64,000 nucleotides of DNA from Oryzias latipes (GCF_002234675.1 NC_019879.2:14078464-14142463); one strand, 5' to 3'; counted from the stretch's first letter, positions 36,446 through 56,391 are shown. A program made the numbers and translations. The notes: generated from the sequence alone by a model not told the origin.

Positions 36446-38347
36446 TGATCGTTTCGCTTTGCAGACAACTTTGGTGTGTTTCTTTCCATTCCTTCAGATT
36501 CTTGTCCATTCTCCTGACTGACATGTTCTATTGTCAAGAACACAATGTCTGTTTTTTGCCAAAATTTGATTCCGTTGGCTTTATCTTCTGACTGATTTCG
36601 ACCCTGGAGGTGGGAAGACTAACAGCTGATGAAGAACCACTGGTCTACATCGACCTAACTAACCAGACTACAGTACACTTTTATTAAACCAACAAACTTA
36701 GCTGCTGTATTCAGACTGGAGGACTAGACAGCTGCTTAACTCAACTAATGCTGTATAAAAGGAGGTCATATACTGTAAGCAGCTCTGTGGCAGCTACGGT
36801 CCTTATTCAGGAAGGATCATTAGATACAGTTCTAATGGAGCCTCCTCAATACTGGCAAAGTGAGGGAAACACTGACACATCTCCATGTTTTTAAGAACCA
36901 GATTTGATTTGGTTTAAGTCCTGTTGGGGATGACAGGGATGCTTGATTAGTTCTTAACAGAATTTCTTGTGAATACACTTGTTTACAGATTTTACAACCC
37001 CACTGAAAGCTGCTTTTTATCCCATGTATGTGGAACAAGTCACTCAGACAGAGGGTCTGGTCTATTTTACTTTTTTGAAACAAGCGAAGCTGTATTTCAG
37101 AAACATCTCTGCTAAACATCCCCAGGGAATGTTTGGCAGTTTGCATCTTGTCATGTGAATGCTTCTAACATTGATGGGGCCTTTTCTGCAGAAGTGCATG
37201 ATTAAGAGCAGCTTTGGTGATGTGAGTCACACTCAACAGTCAGACCTTCATGCCACCAGAAACTTGTCGGTTCCGTTACTTTTCTTCAATATTGATACTT
37301 CAGTGAAGCTCCAGATCACCCTGCCTCATCTGATTCCTGTGTTTATTTTAAAGTAATTTAATAAACCCATCCTCTTAGCTAAATTAAAGGAGAACATTGG
37401 AAAATGTGGCACCATCTCAGAACAAGGAACCATTTGAAGAAGTTGAGTTTAAATGTGCAGGTTTTTTGGCACTGTACAAATAATTAATAAACTGGAAGGA
37501 TTCTTTCTTTGCGTGGGGGAGAGGCGGGGCTTGTGCCTGTGGATGACATCCCAGCGGTTTTTAAAGGCCTCCACTTGCTGATGGACTGCTTGAGTGGAGT
37601 GTTTTTGAATGAACCTTAAGCTGTTAGGGATCAGTTTTGATCTTTTTCTTTTTCCCTTTGCATGAGGCAGGTTGACATGTTCTTCACACTGGCCTGTTGG
37701 ATTTTCTTTGAAATGGTTTTAAATGTCTTAGATCCTTTTTGTGCAAAAAACTTATGGCTTTCAGGAAACTAATAGAGAAATGATTCTGATCATGAAAAGA
37801 CGTGAAGACTGTTTGATTATTTGATACTGAGGGAAACGGTTTTGTCTGCATTTTTTGTAAACTGGCTGACCGTCCCGTTTAAAAAGACTGTTTTAAAATT
37901 GCAGACTGTTGTGAAAAGTCACCATTGAGGTGCAGAGGCCAATGTCAGCACCTTTCCAAAGAAAATACAAGATATGCATCAATTGGTAGTTTCGTGTTTT
38001 AAATTGTTTACTCTAAAGTGTGTTAACATGACCATAACACCTGAAGGTCAGAGCTTCCAGGACCTCTGAATGACTATCAGATCTGTCATCATTCATGAGT
38101 CAGAGAAAATGTTTCGTAGTATTTATTTGGCCAAGAATCCCACGGCAGACCCAAAACAACCAGAAAAAAAAATTAAACCCTAATTAAGAGAAGAAGACAG
38201 AGTTAAAACCGTGTAATTTCACTAGAAAGAACCGAAGCCCTAAACTACAATAAAATGCAAACTACTACAGCTTAGTCTTAGCACAGCCATGATGACAGCA
38301 GGCAGTGCATTAAAACTGCATGAAGTTATAAGGGTTTTAGTGGTTTC
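36446..38347. other. Intergenic, no gene recognised
   Basis: 1.9 kb of AT-rich sequence. Open frames of about 100 codons (36832-37146 on the minus strand) have no recognisable motifs. Confidence 0.5.
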
Positions 38348-38367
38348 ATGTCTTTTCTTTTCCATAG

Positions 38368-39186
38368 AAAGGTAAGACAGGAATCTCCCTGGACAATGAT
38401 GTTTGCAGATGACATTGTAATTTGCAGTGAGAGTAGAGAGCAGGTGGAGGAACAGCTAGAGAGGTGGAGGTTTGCTCTGGAAAAAAGAGGCATGAAGGTC
38501 AGTCATAGTAAGACAGAATACATGTGTCTGAACGAGAGGGATCAAGGTAGAAGCGTTAGGTTACAGGGGGCTGAGGTGAAGAAGGTGCAGGAGTTTAAGT
38601 ACTTGGGGTCAACAGTTCAGTGTGATGGGGAGTGTGGAAAAGAGGTGAAGAGGCGAGTGCAGGCAGGTTGGAGCGGTTGGAGGAAAGTGTCAGGAGTGTT
38701 GTGTGACAGAAGAGTGCCAGCAAGACTCAAAGGAAAGGTGTACAAGACAGTGGTGAGACCAGCTCTGCTCTATGGGTTAGAGACGGTAGCAGTGAGACAG
38801 AGACAAGAGGCTGAGATGGAGGTAGCAGAGATGAAGATGTTGAGGTTCTCCTTAGGAGTGACCAGGTTAGACAGGATAAGGAACGAGTACATCAGAGGGA
38901 CGGCTCACGTTGCCTGTGTTAGGGACAAAGTCAGAGAAGCCAGACTGAGATGGTTTGGACATGTTCAGAGGAGGGATAGTGGATATATTGGTAGAAGGAT
39001 GTTGGAGATGGAGCTGCCTGGCAGGAGGGCAAGAGGACGGCCAAAGAGGAGATACATGGATGTCTTAACAGAGGACATGAAGTTGGCTAATGTTAGGGTA
39101 GAAGACGTCCATGATAGAGTGAGGTGGAGGACGATGATTCGCTGTGGCGACCCCTGATGGGAAAAGCCGAAAGAGAAAGAAGAAGA
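38368..39186 (+). mobile_element. RTE-like non-LTR retrotransposon, 5'-truncated
   Basis: One open frame through 39157 gives the second half of a reverse transcriptase and the region after it: MMFADDIVICSESREQ (catalytic FADD), EFKYLGSTVQCDGECG, RRVQAGW, VPARLKGKVYKTVVRPALLYG, LRWFGHVQRRD and RGRPKRRYMDVLTEDMK. The frame ends RCGDP followed by a short GA-rich 3' tail (GAAAGAGAAAGAAGAAGA). Endonuclease and early RT motifs are absent, so it is a dead 5'-truncated copy. An exact 20-bp duplication flanks it (38348-38367, 39187-39206). The apparent ATG at 38348 lies in that duplication and is not a real start. RTE clade is my best guess from the sequence style. Confidence 0.9.
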
Positions 39187-39206
39187 ATGTCTTTTCTTTT
39201 CCATAG

Positions 39207-40419
39207 TAGTCCCCTTACAGATTTTCAAGAAATGGCAGAAAAACAGACAAATCCAGAACAAGTGAACAAGAAAAGGATGCAAAACGGCTACGAGCTTTAA
39301 AAAAGTCATTTTCATGTAACGAAGTTTAAAAAAACACACAAGAACAGAGAAAATGAAAGCAGAATAACAGAAAAAGTTTAGAAAGATGGAAAAAATATAA
39401 AATTTGTTACCAACCCAGATGCTGTCCAGTTTAAAAAAGAAAAAAGTTGTTGTTTCAGGACATAAATTCAAAGCAAAAGCCTTCAGAGAACACAGGAAAT
39501 AAAAACGGCTCCTGTCAACGAACATCAGAAGGAAGCTAAAAATAAGATCCACAGTTATGTCACTTCCTGAAATGAAAGGTTTTACGGCTCCTTTCCACTT
39601 AACTTGTTCAGTCCGTTCTGTATATTGGTGGTGAACATCACCACGATAACTTAGATTTATGTTATGCAGAAGACATTTCTGCAGCTTCATGTTTGCACTC
39701 CAATAAAAAGCAGCCTTAATTTGAGAGGACATCACTGTCATGGTGAGAGGGGTTCACTCAGACTCGGAATGAAGAACTTAGTTGTAATAAACCTGCATTT
39801 TATTCCTTTTTTATGTTATTTTTCTTACCAAGAAGAACAAATGCTATGGTTGATATGGTGTCTGTTCTTTGGGGTTGTTTTTTTTCCTCGCTTTACTGCA
39901 GACTTTACTGACTCCTCCCTAAGCTGAAACAAAGTAAATGTGAATGTAAAATGTTCATCCTGGAAAGTCTTTGACATCTTTGAACATTCAATTTTTTTGG
40001 TTTTGTTTTTTTCTGATGCTGTTGTCAGCTGGTACTCTTGTTTAACTCTGTTTATTTATATTTTGAAGGAAAAAGGGCTGCTCTGTAAAACAAATCAAAC
40101 TTGATTGAAAACTATCAATGCTCTTTTGATTCCCAAAATGTTTTTTTCCTTGTTTTTGTGTGTGTAAATAAATGTTATTTAAAGAAAATGCGTCTGGTCT
40201 GAAGTTTGTCCAAGATACCTTAGAGTAAGGTGGAAAGATAAAAAGTCAAACAATGGAACTATGGTGTTATGACTTGTTTTTAAATAATTTGAAGCAAAAA
40301 GCAAACAAAAAAAAAACACTGTAAGCTTTTCCCTTAAGCCTTATATCCATCCATTTTCTGAACCCACTGAATCCCTTGTGGTTGGCACAAGGCTGGACCC
40401 TCTGGCTACTGTGGCAGAG
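39207..40419. other. Intergenic, no gene recognised
   Basis: Low-complexity AT-rich sequence with an AATAAA-containing region near 40165 that could end a transcript from the left. At 40346-40390 'ccatccattttctgaacccactga' is a known fish interspersed motif. Confidence 0.4.
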
Positions 40420-40830
40420 AGAAGGACACTAAAAAAAACTAACGGGTATCCTGGACAATGCCACCCACCCTCTGCACACGACCATCAGTAGCCAGAGAAG
40501 CACCTTCAGCAGGAGGCTGCTCCTCCCAAGGTGCAGGACTAATAGACTGAGCAACTCCTTTGTCCCCCGGGCCATCAAACTCTTCAACCACCACTTAGGA
40601 GGGGGGAGTGGGACAGAAAGGAAAGGGCCTTGATTGACTTTCTTAAATGCTGTTTTGCATAAATGTAAACTGTCTTTACTGTTTTTACTTTTCTGATTAT
40701 TTCTAATAGTGCTGTATGCGATGGAGATGTCAATTTCCATGCGGGAACCTCCCAAATGGATAAATAAAGCTGTCTGTCTGTCTGTCTGTCTGTCTTTCCG
40801 TCTTTCCGTCCGTCTGTCTATCTATCTTTT
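40420..40830 (+). mobile_element. 3' end of a CR1/L2-type LINE with TGTC-repeat tail
   Basis: From 40441 one frame reads GILDNATHPLHTTISSQRST, then FSRRLLLPRCRTNRL and SFVPRAIKLFN, the typical C-terminal tail of these LINE proteins (…LLPPRC…SFVPAAIRLFN). Only the last ~55 residues remain. A short 3' region ends in a TGTC/TTCC/TATC simple repeat (40770-40828), as these LINEs often do. Confidence 0.7.
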
Positions 40831-41988
40831 GGCGTCTAGAGTTGCTGGAGCAAACCCAGTTACTGTTGGGGGAAGGCGGGGTTACACCTGAACAGGTTGC
40901 TATCCATCACAGGGCCACATATAGACAGAGCCTTTCAGCTTTCATATTCTACAGAGAAACTGTAGAATGATTGACTTGAACTTACAGGTTTGAAACGTAG
41001 CTTTTGATAGTTTCAGCCTCTCAGTAGTTTTTTCTGTGAAGTCTGTCACACAGAACTCTGCAGGATTATCTGAAGGAAAGTTAACTTGAGTTGTGTTCTT
41101 CTGAAATCAGCTTCATCTCTCTTTCTTAGTCATTTTCTCTCCTCGTCCCTTAGACTCTATCTGCTCAGTCCTGTTGAAAATGAACCCTTTAGCAGCTGCA
41201 CAAGCTGAACTTGACTTATTTGTAATGACAATCAATAGCTTTATAAAGATAGTTTTTGAATATTTGATTTAACAATAAAACAACTTTTAAATCTAAAGGC
41301 CCAAAAATCCTTGTATTTAGGCCTTTATAACAGTACTGATTGTCTTGCAGCTGTTATTACTGTTTTAAAGGCATCAGGTATGCCATTTTTTTCAAAATAG
41401 GCTGAATGTGTTTTGCATTTCAATTAAAAATCATTTTAGAGTAGCCACATGTTTAGACGCTGATATATCCAAGAGTCCTGAAAAGAAAAGGTCAAAGGGT
41501 AAGAGTTTATAACTCCAATCTGTTCTCGTCTAAAATGAGGAAAGCTAAGAAATAAATGTTTCAGAGCCTCAAAATGTGACTTGATACAGTTTGTCTAGTG
41601 GGTAAAGATGACCCAACTCCTTATGTTAAAGTGCCTAGGATAGCACAAGGGTTACAGCAGACACATATGACTCCTTGACAGTTTATCATTTTTTGTGGTG
41701 TGAAAGGCTAAATAGTTCTTTCAAACCAGTTTCAGTTCTCTTCTGCTCACGTTAACAGCTGGTTGGAAACTCTGCGGATGTTTCAGTGTTACTACAGGAG
41801 GGTTTGAGTCCTGTGGATGAAGTTCTTCAGTCTGGCCTCAGCAGATGAGGAGGAAGAGGAGAATTTCCAGGGCGCTCTGGGTTTTCCCGAGTGGGCGGAG
41901 CCTCGCTCTGCAGGAAGTACATGCACGTTCTCTTCTGTCTGTCAAACGTGACTGAGTGGCTTAGTTTGACCCCATCTCTGCGCCTGGG
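40831..41988. other. Upstream flank of lacc1
   Basis: No gene recognised. It includes the truncated family A repeat (41600-41653). No TATA box or obvious CpG island, so the lacc1 promoter is not placed. Confidence 0.4.
41600..41653 (+). repeat. Small inverted-repeat element, family A, 5'-truncated copy
   Basis: Contains 'gatgacccaactccttatgttaaagtgcctagg' then 'atagcacaagggttac', the right-hand end of the element at 15865-16044. The left part is missing. Confidence 0.8.
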
Positions 41989-49155
<7,167 letters not shown>

Positions 49156-49392
49156 GGGTCATGAAGATGACATCATCAAAAAGGCTAGAAATGAAGAGGC
49201 TCTTTTACAGAACAAGGTGGCAGCAAACAAACTTTAGATAAGTGTGAAGATGTTTCAGGTTGGTGCGTGATCGCACTGCCCAGCTCAGCACAGCAGGGAT
49301 CCTCCAGTAAAACTGAAACCTCAGATGCTGAAGGATCAAACCATCTGCACGCACCTTTACAGCATTTGTGAGAAACTTCAATATTTCAGAGT

Positions 49393-49600
49393 AACCCTTG
49401 TGCTATCCTAGATACTTTAACATTGGGAGTTGGGTCATGTAGACCCCACAAGACAGTGTGCTGAACCTTTTTCTACAATGATTTGTGCTCTTCACTGGTG
49501 TCCATGGATTACATGAAATCCTCTTCACCTTTATCCACCTTTGTTGTGGTAGGGATAACACGTCAATGTAAGAGTGGGGTCATAGGATAGCACAAGGAAT
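49393..49600 (-). repeat. Small inverted-repeat element, family A copy 2
   Basis: Opposite orientation to the 15865 copy. It begins TAACCCTTGTGCTATCC and carries 'acctttgttgtggtagggataacacg' and 'gtccatggattac' in reverse order. It lies 240 bp past the lacc1 stop, so may be inside the 3' UTR. Confidence 0.85.
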
Positions 49601-51350
49601 AATGCAGCATTTTAATGGGTTAAAAAGCTTAAAATGGCTTAAAACGTGTGTGTTGTTCTTCTGTCAACCAATGTCAAATAAACAGTTTATTCCATAGGGC
49701 TTTCATTTTTTCTCCTATACATAAAAAGTGGTTCTGATAGCAGGTACTGGAGATTTCATGAAGTTTATAGCTTTTCTGAAAGGACAATGCATTCTTTTCA
49801 GGAAAAATAGTCTAACATTGAAAGAAAAATTACAGAACTTCTGTCTTAAAAAAGAAATGACAGCCGTTCATTTTATTCTTTCAAAGACTGATATTAAATT
49901 CCGATTGTATGAGAATGGGCAAAAATCTTAAAATGCCATCAGTAAACTACTAAATTTAATTTCAGCGTTCGACACTCAGGCGTGCTGTGTTTAGGTTTAT
50001 CTAGATGGTCAACTCAGTAGTTTAAGATCTTGTTCATATTCCATAAATGTCAACAGTCTAAAGCTTACTCATTCATCTTGTACAAAGTTTTTTGAAAGTG
50101 CCTTTACGTTGTTGATTCACTTTTTCAGCAGCAAAATTCGAACTTTCCCAGGACTGTCTATCCACCACCGTAGCATAATGAAAAATAAAACGGCACGTTG
50201 TAGCTGCAAAAAAGAAGTCTCTAAGAGGAAAAGATGTGGCTGGAAATACCAGAAAGTGTGACCGTCAGCAGGAATTTCCTCACATAGTGACAGCTCAAAA
50301 ACACAATGAGGATATGATACCCAGGTTCAGAGTTTGTCATAAACTAATTCAAGAATTAAAAAAATCAAGGACTAATTACTTCTACATTTTTGGAAATTAG
50401 TTTTAACAAAAAGTACAATAACTAACCTTCAAATTTATTTCACACATTTATTGCAACATAGATGCTGGCAGAAGCACAGAATGCACAGAAGCACAGGATT
50501 TTTCCTGGAGTCTGTAGTAATGAGCCCCAAGTGATTATAAATATAAATGGACAAAAACAAAAAAAGCAAAAAGGATGAAGCATTTTGATAGTTTTAAGCA
50601 AATGGAGAAGAAAAGGTCAAACAAGAAAATATTGAAATTGGTCAGCAATAGGGATGTGCTTATCAGTTTTTTTTTCTGATTCGGGGTCATTTCATTTTGG
50701 TACAGATCCCGAGTCCAGATCTGATACTTTTGTGAAACATTTTTAAAAAATGGATAATTGTTATAAACTGATCCAGGTTGTTCCCTATTTTTATTTTAAT
50801 CACCTTCTTTTATCTTTTAATGTTCACGAAAGACGGGTTAGCATTAGGCTAATATGTGCTAAAAACATTAGCCGTGGAGGTACTTAAAACTCCATGCGTG
50901 CAATCCTGCGGCATAAGAATCTTGGATGTAAATATGTGGGAATTACATCAGCCTTTATTTTGTCTGGACACCACTGGAAACACATATTCATATGATGGTT
51001 TAGAGTTTCTCAGATCTGCGTGGCAGGACTTTCGCCTTCGGAGCTTCGGATCGCGGGGCTATGCGCTCCGCTATGCAAAGGCGGCTGCCGGTCCGAAGAC
51101 AAAGCTAGTTCCGGGAAAGTTTCGACGAACAAAAGGCGGAAATGCTGCTACGTAGTCCTGAGAAGCTGTGTACAATCATCAGGATAGCACAACAGTCACA
51201 AAGCCTTCTCCTCTGTCGCTAACACAAAGCTACAAGCCTGGCCACACTGCTCCCAGCATGTGAGTCTTAGCAGTCGGACAGATGGAGAGAGCACTGACAT
51301 CATCGCCTTGCCTCCCCTCTGGAAATGCTAAGTCGAATTGAATTATGCGA
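49601..51350. other. Intergenic, no gene recognised
   Basis: Follows lacc1. AATAAA at 49678-49683 could be its polyadenylation signal. At 50648 a one-ended element start ('tagggatgtgcttatcag') resembles a hAT terminus, with no right end found. Confidence 0.45.
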
Positions 51351-51370
51351 CACCATTCGTCGGGTGGATG

Positions 51371-51520
51371 TGAAAATGAAAATGCAATCCCCTCTTTGCA
51401 TTTTCATTTTCATTATGACACAGATTAAGCGTTTTTTAAGTAAAAATGAAAAGGTGACAGAATAAGTGGTGTTGAAGAAAAAAAATGAAAAAGCATTTTG
51501 CCAGATTGCTTTTTCATTTT
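51371..51520. repeat. Cluster of small hairpins built on ATTTTCATTTTC
   Basis: Arms 51371-51387 and 51396-51412 are a perfect 17-bp inverted repeat (TGAAAATGAAAATGCAA). Arms 51482-51495 and 51507-51520 are a perfect 14-bp one (AAAATGAAAAAGCA). Related TGAAAATG motifs continue to about 51590. Confidence 0.85.
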
Positions 51521-51930
51521 AATGAAAAATGCAGCTTCATTTTGAAAATGAAAAATCATTTTCTGGTGTTGACTTTTATTTTTAATTATGCTACAGAATC
51601 ACTTCCATAGAATCCAAAACGCAGAACAAAAAATACTAAATTATTAATGAGGTTTCTTTATGAAGCAGATCCTTCATTTATGTATGTGCTCAAGGGGGCC
51701 AGCAGGGGGCGCCAGCTGTCCTCTGTTAAGTTCAATATCTGAACGTCCAGGAATTTCTTGGATGACTCATTTTTCTTATCATAGGACTTTGGTATGGCAT
51801 GATTTGGGTCCTTTCTGAAAACTGTCTTCTCCACATGGAAACTTGCTGTGTACCTGTGAGCTGCGCCTCTTCATCATTTCTGTTCTGTTGCCCATGTCTT
51901 GCTCTGTAGATGTTTTATGATGTGTAGAAT

Positions 51931-53327
51931 CAGTGGCGGTTCTACACTAACTTACTCCCTGGGCGAGTAACCCCAACAGCCCCCCCCCGCACACATACAA
52001 AATTTGACAACATCCTGTTGTGTTCCCTATCTTCTATTTAGCCATTTTACACAAAAAATGCATGAATGTTCTAGACTCGTATTACAGGGGGACAGGGGGT
52101 CATACTGAGTGACACAGGAGCCTAAATTAAAAACACGCATAAGGTTTTGGGCCAAAGAAGATAAACATTTACTGAACACACTAAAGCTAAACTTTTAAAC
52201 CTTTTAAACTGAACTTTTTGAACATAAATATGAATAAAAACAGGAACATTAATCCAGAGTAACTCAAGTTAAACCTTAAATAACTTATAATATTTTGCTC
52301 CCCATAGAAATATATTCTGTCAAAATGATACAAATATGAACATGCTGCAGAACAAAACAAAGAAAACCTGGAAATAATAATAAGAAATAACAAATCAAAT
52401 AATTCCGTTTTCTTAGCTCTTTTAGCATTTTTTAGAGCTTTTTTTTTAGAGCTGGACTGCTTCATTTTTGGCAATAATTTCTTAATGTGTGACGTCCTGT
52501 GTGTGTCTTTGTGAAACATATCAGAGGGATTAGATCTAAAAAAAAAACTTATTGTGAATACTATTTTTAGGTCTTATAAAACATTAAAAACTAAATCATA
52601 GAACTCATCAGTATGATTATTCCAAAAATATTTGGCATTTCCCTTAATTTGTGCAACACCAACAGCAGAAATCCTCCAAAAAAACTCAATCCATAAAAAA
52701 TGGTCTGCGCCCACCACCCCTCCCCTTCCCTCTGATACACTCCGTCTCTATGACGGGAGGCGCAGCTGCAGCTGCGGCCCAGAGTTGATCGTTAGATAGA
52801 AAAAGACTCCCAATCACCTGTTAGTGTGATTCACCCAGTCACCAGTGAGTTGCGCCCCCCTCTCGAGTTTTTTTGACTTATGTTACAAAGACTACCGCAA
52901 AGAGGTGTGGGCGCAAGTGGTGGTCACGTGCGCGTCGGGTCTGCTGTGTGGGAGCAGGGAATTGTGGGAAATAATCCCCATTGCCTGCTTTTGTAGAAAT
53001 TGGGTTGAGCACGGGTGTTTCTTCTGCCTAATTCCTTTTCATGTCCCTGTTTTACGTTGTTTCACTCTGAGTTATTTCATCCCTTTTTTTTTTTTGCACC
53101 ATAAGTGTGAAGAGGGAATAGGATGAAGACATTGTTAAGAGTCTGATGTGTTAAAATAAGAGTGTAAAGTGTCGGCAGCTGCAGGCGTGTCAAAACAATA
53201 GCTCAAAAATGCCTCTTTGAATTTAGAAGCACATTATGTGTAACGCAACGGGCACGGAAAATGCCGCCCCCTATGAAGTGCTGCCCTGGTCCACCGCCCA
53301 TTTTTCCCATATCAAAAACTGCCACTG
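51931..53327. mobile_element. hAT-type non-autonomous element
   Basis: Ends CAGTGGCGGTTCT and (inward) CAGTGGCAGTTTT. Flanks TGTAGAAT and TGTAGATA match at 6 of 8. Both termini carry 'gggcg/gcccc' stretches of the kind that begin many fish hAT copies. About 1.4 kb; open frames in it lack transposase motifs. Confidence 0.78.
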
Positions 53328-53335
53328 TGTAGATA

Positions 53336-53929
53336 ACTAAGAAAATACATTTCAAATCAGAAAACAACTTCAATGTATGCAAAGCTGATTACTTTTCAGC
53401 CTTTGTTTGAAGGTAGAAACTGTGAAGCTTTGTTGGTATAATAGACATTGTAGAAATATTAAAAATTAGGTACTAACAATCAGTGTTGTGCAAGTTACAC
53501 GTTACAGATTACTTTTTACTGTTTTTCTAAAGCAAATCCTCTACTTGATAAGATACTGAATCATAAATGTATTGTTTGTGTTCTATGGTTTAGTGGAGAA
53601 GTGGAAAAAATGAAATTCTATTTAAGTTTTGTTGTTTGGGAATAAAATAGTAGTACTTGTGATTTGAAAGTCTTTCAGTTTTCATGATTTTTCAGGTTGG
53701 AATTTTTGAATAAAGAAGTTCAAACGTCAAGCACAGAGGTGAAAGACTATTAACTGGGATTGCTATTCAACTGAAAGAATGGTTTGTGCATCAATTTGGT
53801 GGGTAGGTAACTGCTCAATTTGTTCGGTATCTGATCATCAGGGCTGTGATCAGCCCCAGGAATGAACAAAAGAATATAGAGACGCGTTTTCTACAGGGAT
53901 AAGAAAATCGGAGTTCTCATTCTTCGTAA
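53336..53929. other. Intergenic, no feature seen
   Basis: AT-rich, with no repeat ends or open frames that I recognise. Confidence 0.5.
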
Positions 53930-54210
53930 ACGTTAAATCAACGACTCTTTCTTCGTCTTGATAATCAAAAAAGCTGTCGCTGAAGGAGAATCGGTATTGT
54001 CTGGTAACGGCGTGCACGTGTGTCGGTAGCGCGCTCCACCGGAGGCGGCAGCGGCGTCTCCTGGCTGAGATGCTTCAGAGTGCGTGAGAGGAAACACGCG
54101 GAGGATTTCTCTCCAGCACCGGGATTGAGCTGCGTTCACGCCTGCACATCCCGTGCCTTCAGCCGGATCAGTCACCACTGGACTGCGTCGTGAGGCAGTA
54201 AGGTAAAGAG
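53930..54210. promoter_or_regulatory. CpG-rich block, candidate promoter or first exon
   Basis: A sharp local rise in G+C and CpG (for example TCGGTAGCGCGCTCCACCGG, CACGCGGAGG) in otherwise AT-rich DNA, ending at GAGGCAGTAAG|GTAAAG, a good splice donor on the + strand near 54203. No convincing coding frame. It could be the non-coding first exon of a gene extending right, or a CpG island alone. The gene cannot be named. Confidence 0.35.
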
Positions 54211-55879
54211 CAGGATTGTGCGCTTTTTTGACGGGTTCTCGCTTTGCTGGAAGGTTGGAACAGCTCATGCGCTCTCTGGAGAAGCAGAGAGAGGCAGAAG
54301 GGAGACGCTGAAGAGGAATTAAAGCTTTCCTGCGCGCACAGAGGATGCAGAACCGTTATCAATTAGATGATCAGAATATTTGCTGATTTACAAACCAAAG
54401 CTTGAGCAAAGATGCCTAACAGTTGCACTATTGAATCTCAGGAGTTAGTACCACAGATTTTCCTAAAAGTGCATATATTACACCATAGACTGTATTTAAT
54501 GCAAATAAAACAGGAATAAAAGGAAGCTGACTAAAGAAGGGCTGTGTTCACTTTTGCTTCTTGAAAAGCTGTTCAAGGAGAAAAAATATCCATTAGATTG
54601 GACATAAATCTCATAGGATGCACCTCCATTTCTTACTGTGTCCTTTATAAACACGGGTGGGATTTCTCTGCTGACTTGTGCTGATACTGATGAGAGGGGG
54701 AGAGGTTGAGCAATGGAGGAGGAGGAGGAGAGAACATCCTTGGTATCAAGTCACCTTGACAACCCTTCAGAAGCACAGAGACCTGCTTTTTTTCTCTTTC
54801 TTTCCAACAATGACTGTACACAGTAGAAGTTGGTTGTTAAAAGTTAAATCTAACACAAAAAATGTATTTTTTGTGCTGTTGTTTTTTTAGGTCAAACCTT
54901 AAAAGAATCAGTAACTGGAGCTTCTGAATAATATGATGGAGAAGGTATTGCCATAAAAAAGCAAGCGTAGAGGAGCAAAACTGCCTGTGTTTAGCGTGAC
55001 TATACCTTTTAAATCTGAGTCCAGCTTGCTGATGCTGAGCAACTCAGGATAAACAAACAGAAGCTCTTTGTTTCATATCACCAGGGCAACATCCTCATCA
55101 GAGGAGCGGAATGCGTCTGCAAAGACATGAAATTATTTTTCTTCCAACTCAGTTTGATGTAAATGAAAATGATTGTCCCCTAAAACATAAACAGTTTTTA
55201 AACCTAATTAGAGCTTTGTTTTGTAGTTAAAATAACTTTTGAAGCTGTGTCTGCTTACATTTCCTCAAAGGCCACTCTGACATTTAAAAATACCTTTAAC
55301 CTGTTTTGAAATCCTGTTTGGAATCTGACAGAATTGAGTCTGTGCTTAAAGAACCAGTCCGATAAAAATTGTGTAAACCATGAGCAGATGAATAAGTACC
55401 ATTGTAAAAAGCTTGTAGCAGGGACGTAGGTGCTCCAATCAGTGGCCACAAGCTCCCTGCTCCGCTTCATACACTTCAATCTGGATCAAAACCGTATGGC
55501 TGGATAGCTCCAGTACTGCTCGCCATTTCTGTTGCACAGCTAATGTCAGCTTAGGAGTGTGAGGGCTCCCAGTTTACACTGGGAGAGAGTGATGAATGAA
55601 ATGGGAGTCGGCCTTCTTCCCTGCAGTCCTAGCCACAACCCAGGAGTGATTTTTTAATTTATTTTTTAACTTGTTCTGTCCAACATTTGAGCGAACAGAT
55701 GGGAGCTAAAGGCCTTTTGTGTTGGTTTTACAGGCTTTACTATTACAAAAAGAGGTTATGTATCTTCAAATATCCAGGGTGTAAATTTGTGTAAACCCCT
55801 TTTTGTTTTTGTTCTGTTTTTTTTTTTTTCTTTTTATATTTATTCGTCACATTTTGTGTTTTATAAAAAACAGACAACA
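54211..55879. other. No gene recognised
   Basis: AT-rich, with short GA- and T-rich runs. 'ctcccagtttacactgggag' near 55567-55586 is a small hairpin. No family resemblance in any open frame. Confidence 0.45.
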
Positions 55880-56122
55880 AAAGAAACCACCCCTCTCAAC
55901 CTTCTGTGGGTGGTTTCTCCCACAAGCTCGGGTCCTCTACCAGAGGCCTGGAAGCTTGAGGGTCCTGCGCAGGATCTTAGCTGTTCCTAGCACTGCGCTT
56001 TTCTGGACTGAGAGGTCTGAGATCTTTCCAGGTATCTGCTGCAGCCACACCTCCAGCTTGGGGGTTACAGCCGGAAAATCGTCACCCCAGCCCAGCCCCA
56101 GCGCCCGACCTAAGCAGCCCAA
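55880..56122 (-). pseudogene. Non-LTR retrotransposon C-terminal remnant
   Basis: Minus-strand frame reads PAVTPKLEVWLQQIPGKISD, then LSVQKSAVLGTAKILRRTLK and LPGLW before a stop, then 'cccgagcttgtgggagaaaccacc'. This tail recurs in many predicted fish retrotransposon proteins. Only the last ~50 residues are kept. Clade not assigned, and it need not belong to the L1-like copy to its right. Confidence 0.65.
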
Positions 56123-56391
56123 AGATCACAACGCAACAGCAGCTCCATCCCTAGCTCCCCACAATCCACTGCCCTCTACAGCCTCCTCACCCCCTCCTCC
56201 CGTATCCATATCCCCCCCAAAATGCCCTCCCCACTCTGCAAAAGGGAGGGTGAGTGTATGTGTTGTGTGTATTTGCTGTGTGTGGTGTGCCAACATGCTG
56301 TGCGTGGTGTCTAAAGTGAAAGTCAAAATTGGGGGGCGGAGATGAACCGGGATGCCCCCCTCCACCAGACCACCTCCACAAGGCCCTTGAT

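Noticed and set aside
38965..39741. 258-codon minus-strand frame
   Set aside because: Antisense to the RTE-like LINE and then AT-rich DNA; composition is Phe/Leu-rich as expected from reversed A-rich sequence.
50648..50720. TAGGGATGTGCTTATCAG as a hAT left end
   Set aside because: No inverted partner or target duplication seen downstream.
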